NCBI GenBank assembly: GCA_027627225.1
Contig: CM051034.1
Location: forward strand, 6,006,858 to 6,070,857
Direction: 5' to 3'
From: Congeria kusceri
Taxonomy: Eukaryota > Mollusca > Bivalvia > Myida > Dreissenidae
DNA length: 64,000 bases
Below are positions 46,501 to 58,622 of this stretch, piece after piece. Numbering within the stretch: position 1 is the stretch's first letter; each line of letters starts with the position of its first letter. Under the pieces are notes generated by a model. The model was not told where the DNA came from. It worked only from the letters and a program-made list of their open reading frames with translations, and did not search any database. The translations under genes and the position numbers were made by a program.

Positions 46501-46882
46501 ATTTCTTTTTAAACAGTAATTGTATAAATTTGGTATATTTTGAAGAAAATGTAATGTGTTTGTGAATATATTATCAAGTATACTGTAAAATTGTTTATTT
46601 TGTGGGGGTATTTTCGCGTGTTTCGTGTTCCGTACAAAGGGCACATTTAAGACCCCACATAAAACTTATTTTAGCATGATTATTAAAAATACATACATGA
46701 AAATGACAAATGCTTAAATTTAAGACTGCGCAAATTAGTCTTTTTTCAACAATGCGTGAAATTATGACACCAGGAAATAAAATGATTGTACAGTAATCAG
46801 AATATTCACAGCATATAAGCCTGCACAAGCTAAGCCAATGATAAATAGAAGGAATAATTAAAAATGTTATTCTAATCGAGTT

Positions 46883-47143
46883 CAGGGCCCATATCCACAA
46901 AGCTTCTTATTGAAAACTTAAGTATCTTTCTTAAAATCATACAATCCCTTAAGCCTGTGGCTGGTTTATAGCAAGTTTGTTTGGTCTTAAATGGTTTTAA
47001 ACTGGTAAAGAATCAACAGGTGATTCTTATATTACCATATTTCAGATATAAAATATTGATTCTCACAATGAAAAATGTATTAGACATTTTCCCTTAAGTA
47101 TGACTTAAGTTAATATTTTCCTTAGGAGCTTTGTGGATTTGGC
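46883..47143. mobile_element. GGGCCC-type MITE family H
   Basis: Ends CAGGGCCCATATCCACAAAG and CTTTGTGGATTTGGCCC are inverted; subterminal AAAACTTAAGTAT pairs with TATGACTTAAGTT. About 260 bp, non-coding. This is the best-preserved copy. Confidence 0.75.
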
Positions 47144-47609
47144 CCAAGGAGTGTTGGGTCAATTTGTCCGAGCAATATGCGTATTTACTTTGCATATCTT
47201 CACATGAAATTTATTATCAGGAAAGTCAGGAATCTTTGTGGTTTTATTTTGTACAATGAATATTGGTTTGAATCTCTGACTAGTATAGAATATTCTTGTA
47301 TTTTACATTCATTTCATCAATAAAATGTGTAGATACCTGGTTAATGATATATTATTTCAGGACTCTTTCAAAATAGCTTTTAGTTTCAATACAGTAAGGA
47401 AAGAAAATCTCACCTCCATCCTTGTAACATGTAGAGTATCATAACCGCATTGATTGATTTTTCAGTTTTATCTAAAAAATAGTTTTATTGAACACATTAT
47501 TATTGTTATGTGTTAAAAGGCTTGGAAAATGTTTTCAGAATTTTTTAACCATCAAATAAAGCAAATATGTAAAACTATTGCCTTGTCAAATTCTTCATTT
47601 GTACTTATC

Positions 47610-49165
47610 TGTCCAAGGAAACTTGTATGCTGCCATTTATGTCCCCTTAATCCAAGAAACTTGTATCCTGCCATTTATGTCCCCATCTGTCCAAGGAAAC
47701 TTGTATTCTGCCATAAATGTCCCCTTAATCCAAGAAACTTGTATCCTGTCATTTATGTCCCCTTCTGTCCAAGGAAACTTGTATCCTGCCATTTATGTCC
47801 CCTTAATCCAAGAAACTTGTATTCTGCCATTTATGTCCCCTTAATCCAAGAAACTTGTATCCTGTCATTTATGTCCCCTTCTGTCCAAGGAAACTTGTAT
47901 CCTGCCATTTATGTCCCCTTAATCCAAGAAACTTGTATCCTGCCATTTATGTCCCCTTAATCCAAGAAACTTGTATCCTGTCATTTATGTCCCCTTCTGT
48001 CCAAGGAAACTTGTATCCTGCCATTTATGTCCCCTTAATCCAAGAAACTTGTATTCTGCCATTTATGTCCCCTTAATCCAAGAAACTTGTATCCTGTCAT
48101 TTATGTCCCCTTCTGTCCAAGGAAACTTGTATCCTGCCATTTATGTCCCCTTAATCCAAGAAACTTGTATCCTGCCATTTATGTCCCCTTAATCCAAGAA
48201 ACTTGTATCCTGCCATTTATGTCCCCTTAATCCAAGAAACTTGTATCCTGCCATTTATGTTCCCGTAATCCAAGAAACGTGTATCCTGTCATTTATGTCC
48301 CCTTCTGTCCAAGGAAACTTGTATCCTGCCATTTATGTCCCCTTAATCCAAGAAACTTGTATCCTGTCATTTATGACCAGTCTGTTTAAAGAAACCTGTA
48401 TCCTGTCATTTATGCCCCGTCTGTACAAGTAAACTTGTATCCTGCCATTTATGCCACCCTCTATCCAAGGAAACTTGTCTTGCTATTTATGTCCCCTCTG
48501 TCCAATTAAAGTGTATACTGTCTTATATGTCCCCTCTATCCGATGAAATTTGTATCCTGCCATTTATTCCCCCATCTGTCTATGGAAGCTTGTATCAAGT
48601 CATATATGTCCACTTCTGTGCAAGAAAACGTGTTTACTGCAATTAAGCCCCGCCCCTGTGTCTTTGGAAACGTGTATCCTGGCATTTATGTCCCCCTCTT
48701 TCCAAGGAAACCTGTATCCTGTCATTTATGTCCTCTCTGTCCAAGAAACCCTGTATGCTGCCATTTATATCCCACTTTTCAAAAAACCTTGTATCCTATC
48801 ATTTATGTCCCCGCTGTCTAAGAAAACTTAAATCCTGTCATTTATGTCCTCTCTGTCAAAGAAAACTTGTATCCTAACATTTGTGTACCCTCTATCCAAG
48901 GAAACTTGTATCCAGCCATTTATGTCCCCTCTAGAAAACTTGTATCCTGTCATAGTGTCCCCTCTATCCCATGAAACCTGTATCCTGCCATTTATCCCCC
49001 CCCCCTCTCTATGGAAGCTTGTATCCTGTCATTTATGCCCCAATTGTCTGAGGAAACTTGTGACCAGCCATACATGTCCCCTCTTCTATCCAAGGAAACA
49101 TTTATCCTGCCGATTGTGTCTCTATATCCTATGAAACTTGTATCCTGTCATTTATGCACCCCCAC
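47610..49165. repeat. 38/39-bp satellite, about 40 units, with higher-order structure
   Basis: Unit CTTGTATCCTGCCATTTATG plus TCCCCTTAATCCAAGAAA (38 bp) or with CTTCTGTCCAAGGAAA (39 bp). Three-unit blocks of about 116 bp repeat between 47700 and 48330 (for example at 47855 and 47971). Units from 48360 to 49165 diverge steadily. Open frames here are by-products. Confidence 0.92.
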
Positions 49166-50620
49166 CCCCCATTCTTGAAAGGTGGTGGGGGTGGTCCGGT
49201 AAGTTGGTATATTTGACATCAGCATGTTTGACCAGTTATGACCTGATGATGTCGTGCACAGTGGGGCTACTGAAACAAGTTGGGCATGGCACTGGATGTA
49301 ACGAACTTCTCACACATTTATCTCCCAGCTCCGTGATATTTATCACTGCGTGAACCCTAGTAAACCTCACATGACTTCCCAGATAGCAGTTACGCAAATT
49401 TAACCATGAGTGACAAAGAACATGTGTTTTTATTTATTTACTGGGCATTTGACAATTTCGAAAAATATAATGAAGAACATATGTTAAGTTCTTTGTTACT
49501 GACGGTATGATGAATTATTGAACTTGTTAAGTGGTATATTTCTACTTTTTCCTAGACCAAACACATTTTGTTTCATCCAATAGTTCTTGTTAAGAAAAGT
49601 AACATTAATTAAAAAAGTAAATAAATTGTAATCGTCATCAATGCGGTGAAGCAGGGGAGACCACTGTGGGTGTGTTTGGTTTCCAAGCCTGATCACAGTG
49701 GTCTCCTTGCTGGATAGTAATATTACTGCCAAAACAAATTGATTGTTATACCCACCCAAATAAACGCCCAAAGGTAGCGTTGAGAATTAAATACTCCTCG
49801 AGCTGCTTAGGACTGGTAATAATATCGGGAGTGGGAAGCTAAAATCATACTAAAACATTCCGTTGAGTACAGTTTAGCTGTCTTAGAACGCCCAGAGAGA
49901 CTAACGATTTAAAATACCCGCAATTTACACATAGAATGACGTCACTATCACGCAAAGCGATAAAGACCGAGGAACACCGAAACAACCCAAAATGTGCTTT
50001 ACAATTAGCAGAGTTTAAACAATTAATTAAGGATTAAAAATAATGTAAAATAAAGGTAACAATCAACAGAACTATGGATAAGTATCTTTATTTTCAATTA
50101 CAAGTACGTTTTATACGCACACAGACATTTACGCAGTTAAAGACGTAAAATACGTTCGCGTGGATTTGAGGTTGCAAACCACTATATAAAACTGTCCATA
50201 TCTACAAGATCGCAACAAAATTAATAGATGTGTCTGTCCACAAGCGGATAATATACTAATAACTATGTCATTGTTAGTTTTGTATTCATATTAAAAATCC
50301 TATCTGTTCTTAAATTTGTTATTTAGAATTCTGTTAATTCCTGGTTATTGAAAGCAAGTACATTTTTGTAAATAAACGCGAGTTCAGTTTATAACGGCGG
50401 TGGATCGTTATTTCGACAATGTAGCTGTGGGATTGAAAATTTTACAATTACTCTCATGCACTAGCAGAAATTTTCAAAATTTCTTCAATTTTACTGATTT
50501 TATCAAACGACATTTACCAAATAGATGTTATATTGTTATTAAGAAAAAAAATTAGCATAAGAATTCCATGCATTACTACTAGTACTAGAGATAAGTGCTA
50601 GAGTTTTGTTGTTGTTGTTG
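49166..50620. other. Intergenic: unassigned with one hairpin
   Basis: Perfect 13-bp stem GGAGACCACTGTG (49656-49668) / CACAGTGGTCTCC (49694-49706) with a 25-nt loop. Otherwise AT-rich, nothing recognised. Confidence 0.5.
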
Positions 50621-50626
50621 TTGTTG

Positions 50627-51600
50627 TTTTATGCCCCCGAATGAGGGCATATAGTAGTCGCACCGTCCGTCCGTGGGTGGGTTGGTGGGTGGGTGGGTCG
50701 TCCTTCCAGACTTCATTTCTGCTCTGTAACTTTTTAATGCCTGGATGGATTTTAATATAATTTCCCGGGTCCGTATTCTTAATTCAATGTCAAAGGTCAT
50801 GAATTTTCGTTTCCGCTCCATAACTTCTAAACGCCTGGATGGGTTTTAATATAACTTCAGATTATTATTCCACATGACCAGACGATGTGTCGCGTACAAA
50901 TCCCATGCTCGTCGGTCAAATGTCAAGGTCACAATTTAAGGTCAAAGGTCATGAGTTTTTGTTTCCGCTTAGTTACTTCTTAATGCGTGGAAGGATTTTA
51001 ATATAACTTCAGATTATTATTCCCCATGACTAGACAATGTGTCGGTCAAAGGTCAAGGTCACAATTCAAGGTCAAAGGTCATGATTTTTTTTCCACTTCA
51101 TAGCTACTAGATCTCTGGAGGGATTTAAATGTTACTTCAGATTATTATTCTCTATGACCAGACAATGTGTCGCATACAACTCCCATGCTCGTCTGTCAAA
51201 TGTCAAGGTCACAATTGAAGGTTAAAGGTCAAGGATTTCTGTTTCTCCACTATAACTTCTAAAGGTCTGGATGGATTTTAATATTACTTCAGATTATTAT
51301 TTTCCATGACCAGGCGATGTGCGGTGTACAACTCCCACGGTCCTCAGTCAAAGGTCAAGGTCAAAAGTCAAGGAATTTTCTTTCTGCTCTGTATCTTCCA
51401 AAAGCCTTGAAGGATTTTAATATTACTTCAGATTATTTTTTCCCATGACCAGATGATGGCATGCCACTTAACCCATGACCAGATGATGGCATACCATTTA
51501 CATGCTCCTCGGTCAAGTTCTGTGGGTCCAAGGTTACACTTAAAAGGTCAAATATTAGAATGAACTTTTTGTAGGAAGCATCATTTTTGTCAACATCTAA
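50627..51600. mobile_element. Hairpin-started tandem-repeat element, about 145-bp units
   Basis: 5' hairpin TATGCCCCCGAATGAGGGCATA, then GTCCGTCCGTGGGTGGGT and five to six units with CTTCAGATTATTATTCC and AAGGTCAAGGTCACAATT. The 3' end is not clear; a (TTG)n run precedes the hairpin at 50606-50626. Confidence 0.6.
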
Positions 51601-51639
51601 GGAATGTAATAACTTCATGGTTGAATGAAAAAATAATTT

Positions 51640-51915
51640 GCGATTTATCGTTGTGTATCGGACAATAAACAACAATTTGGAGTTCTGATGCGTAAGAATT
51701 TATGTGCCACTCATCAGACCGACAAAGAGTTGTTTATTGGCCGATAAATAACGAAAATACGAAAAGTATTTCGATTTTAACATGATTTGACAACTATTTT
51801 TGCAATTGTGATGAGAACTATATTTTACAATGCTTCGCTCAGAATCGGGACTTCTTTTTGCGTTGTTTATTGGGTAGTTTATCAACGATAATTTTGTTCT
51901 TTGTCTATAGAAAAA
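51640..51915. repeat. Dispersed repeat X, copy 2
   Basis: Same order of blocks as 8020-8300. Here a CGATTTATCGTTGTGTATCG left part pairs with TTGGCCGATAAATAACGAAA on the inverse strand, so the element may carry inverted ends. Confidence 0.6.
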
Positions 51916-52319
51916 TTAACGAGTGTCATTTTAGAATTATCATTTAAAAATATAAACGTATGTATTCGTAGAAAAACAATTTATTGAATTTAATCATTTG
52001 ATTGTAATACACACTAAATGGATAATAATCATTTGAGAGCAACGTTCGTCTAGGTGATATACTTAAGTAACGTAGCAAACTGTTAAATATAATATGTATT
52101 ATAGGATGCTATTCCTTCACGAAACCTTAGAGCTCAATTTCCTATGGGACCATGCTAATTATTTGACTTGCGGAAAATGTCGGTATTGTAATCGCTTTTT
52201 ATAGCCATAGTCGATTTCTTAAACGGAAATTATTTCCATTCCAATATCTTTCAACCTTGAACGACAAATAGATAATGCTAAGACTGGCATTTCACTAGTT
52301 CAGAGATCAGTGATTATTT

Positions 52320-52655
52320 AACAGGGTCCCATAAAAGGACCCATTCCCAAGGCCCAAAATGGTTGCTTTTCCCAATTGGGATGAAGCAAAAAAATCCCAA
52401 GCTGGGGTGACAGAAAGCCAAGTACATAGGAACTTGAATAAATGTGAATCTAAGTTGTAAATCATGAAATGACTTAAATGGTTATGGATAAGCACTATTA
52501 CCAGGTACCTGGTGCAACCTATACAACACTACTTCAACTAATTCGTTAATTTAAATTTCTTTCTAAAATTTTCCCCAATTGCAAGTTTTCAAGATGCCGA
52601 ATTCCAACTTGGATGGGTTCCGGACTCATTCCCAAAGCTGTGAAAAAATCACCAC
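52320..52655. repeat. Dispersed repeat Y, copy 2
   Basis: GGGTCCCATAAAAGGACCCA (a short palindrome) then TTGTAAATCATGAAATGACT, and GACTCATTCCCAAAGCTGTG near the right end. Similar to 21265-21560. Confidence 0.5.
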
Positions 52656-52890
52656 TCAATGAGATTTTCGTGTTGTTGTTTTTTTCTTAAGTATTATAAA
52701 TGCATACACAAAAACTAAATCATTTGGACTTACAAACAGAGGATACATTTTGGTAAATGACCGAATTTTGTTTCACGAGTGGTTATAATAAGAAATATTT
52801 TCACGAGTGGCGTTTTACTGTAGTGAAAATATAAAGTCTTATAGTTTCACTGCTCCAACACTGAAAATATATAGAGGATATTTGTTTTCA

Positions 52891-53016
52891 GTGTGATAAC
52901 GCGTGATATCATCACCGGAAAGGGAGACAATTAATATTTGCACGAGCGCTTGCGCGAGTGAGTGAAAATATGTTAATTGTCTCCCTTTTTGGTGATGATA
53001 TAACGCGTTATCACAC
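52891..53016. repeat. 126-bp near-perfect palindrome
   Basis: Arms start GTGTGATAACGCGTGATATC and end GATATAACGCGTTATCACAC, continuing through AAGGGAGACAATTAA / TTAATTGTCTCCCTTT. About 48 bp per arm with few mismatches; the loop holds CGAGCGCTTGCGCGAG, itself an inverted repeat. Confidence 0.9.
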
Positions 53017-53650
53017 CGATAACAAACACATTTTCTTTTTATTTAATGCTTAATTAACCTTTGTTTTACATTTTATTGGAAAATATCACGGGAATAATAA
53101 CGTCATGATGTCAAAATAATGACATCAATTCACAGTTTTGAGCCCGCCATCGATGACAGTCCATTTCATTTACCGTATTACATCGGGACCCCAAAAAGTA
53201 GTCCCTCACTGTAAGTGATATAGGGATATATCACTGATATTTTTCTATATTTCACTACTTAGCATTACATAAAAAATGTTATTTTACCAATAAAATTTGA
53301 TATTTCTTTGAAAAGCATACTTTATATATAGAAAAAAAATCCTGCTCGAGCCCTCGATCAAGATTTTGTCACACTAACAACTCAAGAAAAGCGCCTTGCA
53401 TATCAGTGTCTGATTGTTTTAAACTTACAGATCCACCATGTTAACAGCGCGTTAATTTTTTAAAAATTTCATAAGCGAATTTTTTTTTATTTTCTTAAAT
53501 AGAACACGAAAGTAAATCGCCGACAAATAGATATCTACAAAGACACTAACTAGAGACTACTCGTATGCCGTAATGTATACCGTCTCACAAGACGTTTGAG
53601 TAATATCTTCCTGTTTTTAGATGATAGATGACAGAATATCTTGAAACTAG
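53017..53650. other. Intergenic: unassigned
   Basis: Inverted TGATGTCAAAATAATGACATCA at 53106-53127 is a short palindrome. No gene recognised. Confidence 0.4.
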
Positions 53651-53995
53651 TGCACCTATCAATATTATATATATAGGGGGGGTAGTGGGGGGGAGCATAT
53701 ACGGGACTTTAGATAGAAAGCGATTCCCGGCAGGCGGGAATTTGACACGCCGAAAGATTCCGGGTCCCGGGAAATAGACTTGATTGAATTTTAGATCAAG
53801 TTATTTTTATGTATATGTAGCATGGTAGACTTCCAATGTCTACCAGCTTGTCGCCAAGCATCTCCCACTCTGGGGATTTATTAAAAAAATGCTTGGCTCT
53901 AGGGTGGGGAATTAGACCCCCCCCCCCAATAAAAAGAGTCGAATTCCCTGGGTCAGCCCGCCGCTCCCCGCCAGGGGGGAATATCGATCGGTGCA
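53651..53995. mobile_element. MITE family T, copy 1
   Basis: Ends TGCACCTATCAATATT and AATATCGATCGGTGCA are inverted. Interior has G/C runs, CCCGGCAGGCGGGAATTTGA and AAAATGCTTGGCTCTAGGGT. Copy 2 at 62865-63136 is inverted relative to it. Confidence 0.75.
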
Positions 53996-54239
53996 TTAAC
54001 ACGAATTGTTCCATAAAGATGAAAACTAAAAACTCAAATGATTCCTTTAACCACTTTTATTAATCATTGATATAATGCGACAAAGTATTATATAAAAAAT
54101 TATATTTTGCATATATGATACAAAAGTGGCGTTGAAGTTAAGTTTGGTAATATACTTGATCAGATATCTTGAGATTGTTATGAATATAGAGAAATGGAGT
54201 CGTCAAAATAGATTGGCTGTTAAAAGATTGTTAGAAATA

Positions 54240-55455
54240 GTTCATAAAGTAAACTTAAATCATCGCTAGATTGTTAGAAGTCGTTCATTGCATTAAATGA
54301 AGTCGGCGTTAGATTGTTAGAAGCCGTTCAGTCTATGAAATGAAGTCGGCGTTAGATTGTTAGAAGTAGTTCATTCCATGAAATGAAGTCGACGTTAGAT
54401 TGTTAGAAGTCGTTCATTCTATGAAATGAAGTCGGCGTTAGATTGTTAGAAGTAGTTCATTAAATGAAATGAAGTCGGCGCTAGATTGTTAGAAGTAGTT
54501 CATTCTATGAAAGGAAGTCGACGTTAGATTGTTAGAAGTAGTTCATTCTATGAAAGGTAGTCGACGTTAGATTGTTAGAAGTAGTTCATTGAATGAAATG
54601 AAGTCGGCGCTAGATTGTTAGAAGTAGTTCATTCTATGAAAGGAAGTCGACGTTAGATTGTTAGAAGTAGTTCATTGAATGAAATGAAGTCTGCGCTCGA
54701 TTGTTAGAAGTAGTTTATTCCATGAAATGAAGTCGGCGTTAGATTGGTATAAGTAGTTCATTCTATGAAATGAAGTCGGCGTTAGATTGTTATAAGTACC
54801 AGTAGTTCAGTGCATGAAATGAAGTCGGCGTTATATTGTTAGAAATGATCATTGCGTAAGAAGAAGTCGGCATTTGATTGTTAGAAGTAGTTCATTGAAT
54901 GAAATGAAGTCGGCGTTAGATTGTTAGAAGTAGTTCATTGAATGAATGAAGTCGGCGTTAGATTGGTATAAGTAGGGGTAGTTCAGTGCATAAAATGAAG
55001 TTGACGTTAGATTGTTAGAAGTCATTCATTGCATAAAATGAAGTAGACGTTAGATTGTTAGAAGTTTATTGCATGAAATTAAGTCGGCGTTAGATTGTTA
55101 GCAGTAGTTCATTGCATGAAATGAAGTCGGTGTTAGATTGTTAGAAGTAGTTCATCTAATGAAATGAAGTCGGCGCTAGATTGTTAGAAATAGTTCATGG
55201 CATGAAATTAAGTCGGCGTAAAATTGTTAGAAGTAGTTTATTCAATGAAATGAAGTCGACGTTAGATTGTTAAAAGTAGTTCACTCAATGAAAATGAAGT
55301 CGGCGTTAGATTGTTAGAAGCAGTTCATTGAATGAAATTAAGTCGGCGTAAAATTGAAAGAAGTAGTTCATTTAATGAAATGAGGTCGGCGTTAGATTGT
55401 TAGAAGTAGTTTATTCCATGAAATGAAGTCGGCTTTAGATTGTTAGAATTCATTC
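54240..55455. repeat. 43-bp satellite, about 28 units
   Basis: Unit AGATTGTTAGAAGTAGTTCA followed by TTCTATGAAATGAAGTCGGCGTT, with frequent variants at GTCGGCGTT/GTCGACGTT and small insertions. AGTCGACGTTAGATTG variants alternate with GGCGCTAG ones. Confidence 0.93.
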
Positions 55456-56445
55456 TTGTGTTGTTGTTTTCTTGCGGATTTCATAGAATTAACGAAGTAA
55501 TCGTTGCTAGAAGTTACAATGGAGCTATCATTGAAATTTGATTTAAAATAAGGTGGGTTGTTTTCGAAAACAAAATGAAGTCTTCGTTAGACTCGGTAAA
55601 CACACCTTCCTCCCCTTAGACTGTCATCTTGATACGCCCTTGGACATTATTTAAATTCATCGTTAGTACTGTAATGAAATGCATAGTCGATTGATTATTG
55701 CCGAGGATTCCTCTAAAGGATCTGAACCCTACAATTAGTGCACATTAAATTTTCCCAGTATCTCGTTTGTTGGATTAGTTATTGAATATTTGTTACGGAA
55801 CTAACTGACGCAGTTCTTTGGCGAGGCCGTTATTTAAAATTGCGTTTATCGATGACTGCCGATTTGTGGTGATTGGTGCACGGATTGAGCCGACTCCTCT
55901 CGTATTTGTTTCGGTTCGTGCTCGAGAAGTATCGGTAACAGATTATTCCAACGTGCGGTTTCTTTGACTAATAGCACGGCCTGTGAACTCTGGCTCCAAA
56001 TCTTTGTGATCCAAAAAAGGCCAACGTTTCTTCTGATATAGCGCTAATGACCAGAAATTAAGACGAAACGGTACAATTTGTTACAGTAGGGATTTGGGTT
56101 TACTACGCCCGGTAGTTTATTTTCAAAAGAAGACCCGATCTTAAAATCGAACAATGTAGTTCCTTAGTACCACTCAGAAACGATTGTATCGAAAATACGG
56201 TTAGTGAAAAATGATAACACAATTTTCCAAACGAAAGTATTTTAATTGGTGTAAAGTGGTACGAGTCAATCATGTTCATTTCCATTCATGTTTGGAGGCA
56301 CATTTTCACGAAATATTTACATAAATAGTGTACTAAACTGACTATAATTTGACTATAATGTTTCTTGATATATTGCATAAAATTATATGGTTTTGAGAAC
56401 GATTACGTGCGTCTACTTTTTTTACTAAAGCCAAAGTCATCGGCG
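55456..56445. other. Intergenic: unassigned
   Basis: Slightly less AT-rich than the surroundings between 55800 and 56000. No open frame with recognisable domains. Confidence 0.35.
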
Positions 56446-56703
56446 CTCAAAACCCAAGGTGGAGCCAAGGCCGTAGAGGTTAATCTCAGAACTTAATGTT
56501 GAGCTTAAGCCACAGAGGTGGCGCTCAGAACTCGATGTTGAACCAAAGCTACAGAGGTGGCGCTCAGAACTCGAAATGAAGCCAAAGCCACAGAGGTGGT
56601 GCTCAGAACCCGCAATGAAGCCAACGTCATACAGGTGGCGCTCATAACTCGAATGAGGCTTAAGCCGTAGAGGTGGCGCACAGAACTCGACGTGGAGCCA
56701 GTG
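56446..56703. repeat. 41-bp tandem repeat, about six units, GC-richer
   Basis: Unit contains CCACAGAGGTGGCGCTCAGA and ACTCGATGTTGAGCCAAAG. CCACAGAGGTGG can pair with itself (CCAC/GTGG). Confidence 0.88.
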
Positions 56704-58379
56704 AATAATCTAGCCTACTACGCCATTGGGGAAGTGACTGTTTTTCGTTTGCCGTTGTTTTTTCAACTCACCTCCAATAAGAAGTGTAGGCAGAGATTAC
56801 CGTCCGTGGATTATTTTGGATGCACCAAAGGATTTAGAACTCGGTGCACCGCCCGGCCCGATTCATTGAGGCATGTAGACGTTTTGACATCGTTATGACA
56901 GCAATTTCACAAACAACACCCGAATTTGTCTGTTTAATTTCATTTAATTAATACTTTTTATTTTGTGTTCCTGGAAAAGCATTAATTGCAAAGAAACGAT
57001 AAGTGTACCTAAGTTGGCTAATTGGAGTTTCTAACGAAGATAAACATCAGCTAAACGAAATCGATAATAAAAAAGAGTCTAATTTCGCTATCTGGAATTT
57101 TGAAATTAATTGAAGCAACCGGAAATGGAATAAACGTTCTTTCGAGAAATTCATTGTAACGTTAGAAATTCGATATTTTGTTTTCTGACTTGGTTTAATT
57201 AAAGACAGTGTTTTACAGAACAAATAGTCAATAGTAGCACGTGGAAATTACGTCAACGATAGAATGCTTCAACTGCAAGAACGGAAATTGAAATGAAAAA
57301 TTAGCAGTACTCTCTACATTTACACGGTGCATATGGTCACCGCATAATGCTGAAATAAAATTGGAATGCACAGTATACTTCGTGGAAAAAGTCGTTGAAA
57401 ATGCAAGATATACCTGTATTTAAATTCAAATATTTAACAATCCATATACTCTATGATAAAAACCACGAGTTGCACGGAACAACATATGATTTAAGACACA
57501 CATGAACGTTTAATTTTAGTAAAATAGTGCTAGTATGGTGTAGATCTCGGTCAAAAACAAGTACCTGTATTGAATGATGTGCCTAATTAGCATTTAAATA
57601 TTCAGTTTCAATATAAAGTTAATAGTTTCAGACGTATTTTTTCAACAAAAACACAATGATAAGATCATAGAAACTTAAATGACCTTCTATCGAACCAGTT
57701 ATAGCCAAAATGGAAGTGAAATCTGAATATATATCTGAAAATTCACTTCATGAATAAAAGACATGGACACTTTTTCACTTCGTCTATGACGAGGGACGAA
57801 TTTCAGGAAAATATATTGTAAGAATATTTAGAAGCGATACCCACTGCCTTCCGTAGAACTAAACTTATTGTTATAATATGATGAAAACGCAGAGAAATAA
57901 ACATTTTCTTGCACTGCACTCTGCTTTTTTTGTCCATAACTATGCGGTGCCTATCCATATCCATTCATTATAAAAGTAACGTAGTTGTATTACATCAGTA
58001 AACGGTGACTATACACCGTGATTTAAGCTGAGAGGGCAATTTGTGTGCATGTACAGGTACTTAGATATAATCGGGATAGAGATATATCGCTGAGAAACAC
58101 GTTTTATCGACTGAAATGACGATATAGATGTGATAAACAAAGTTTAAGAAAGTTGCCAATAATTAAGAAGCCAGTAAAGTATGCGCTTGTAGCAGGAATC
58201 TGTTGATTTACATATAGGAAAAAAATTACTAATTTATTTTAAATACTTAATAGTTTATGTATACCGAAATTAACATATTTCCAGATCGCCTGTTGTCCTA
58301 TTTTTATGTTTTTTGGAAAGCATGTCATGTGGTTCTGCTGTTATAAACTAGACGGAAAAGTGACTTCGTGAGAAAATGA
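56704..58379. other. Upstream of the GPCR: unassigned
   Basis: AT-rich. The open frame at 56692-56898 starts within the 41-bp repeat and shows no domain. Confidence 0.35.
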
Positions 58380-58622
58380 GATTTTCAGAGTGATTTAAAT
58401 GTGAACATGAAACGATCAAATATATTTAATGTGAAAATAAAACCAGTAAAGTAAATAAATGTGAAAATGAAACATTCAAAGTGATTTAAATGTGAACATT
58501 TCTTTTCGTTCAAAGTGATTTAAATGTCAAAATGAAATGAAATGGTCAAAGTCATTTAAATGTGAAAATAAAATGGTCAAATATATTAAATGTGAAAACA
58601 AAAATGATTAAATATAAAAATG
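58380..58622. repeat. Degenerate repeat of TTTAAATGTGAAAATGAAA
   Basis: Six or more diverged copies of TTAAATGTGAAAATGAAA alternating with TTCAAAGTGATTTAAATGTG, spacing about 30-45 bp. Confidence 0.7.

Noticed and set aside
47529..49134. Chain of repetitive open frames rich in Cys, Pro and Tyr
   Set aside because: They arise from the 38/39-bp satellite; the frame shifts with each unit and there is no start context, splice pattern or signal peptide.
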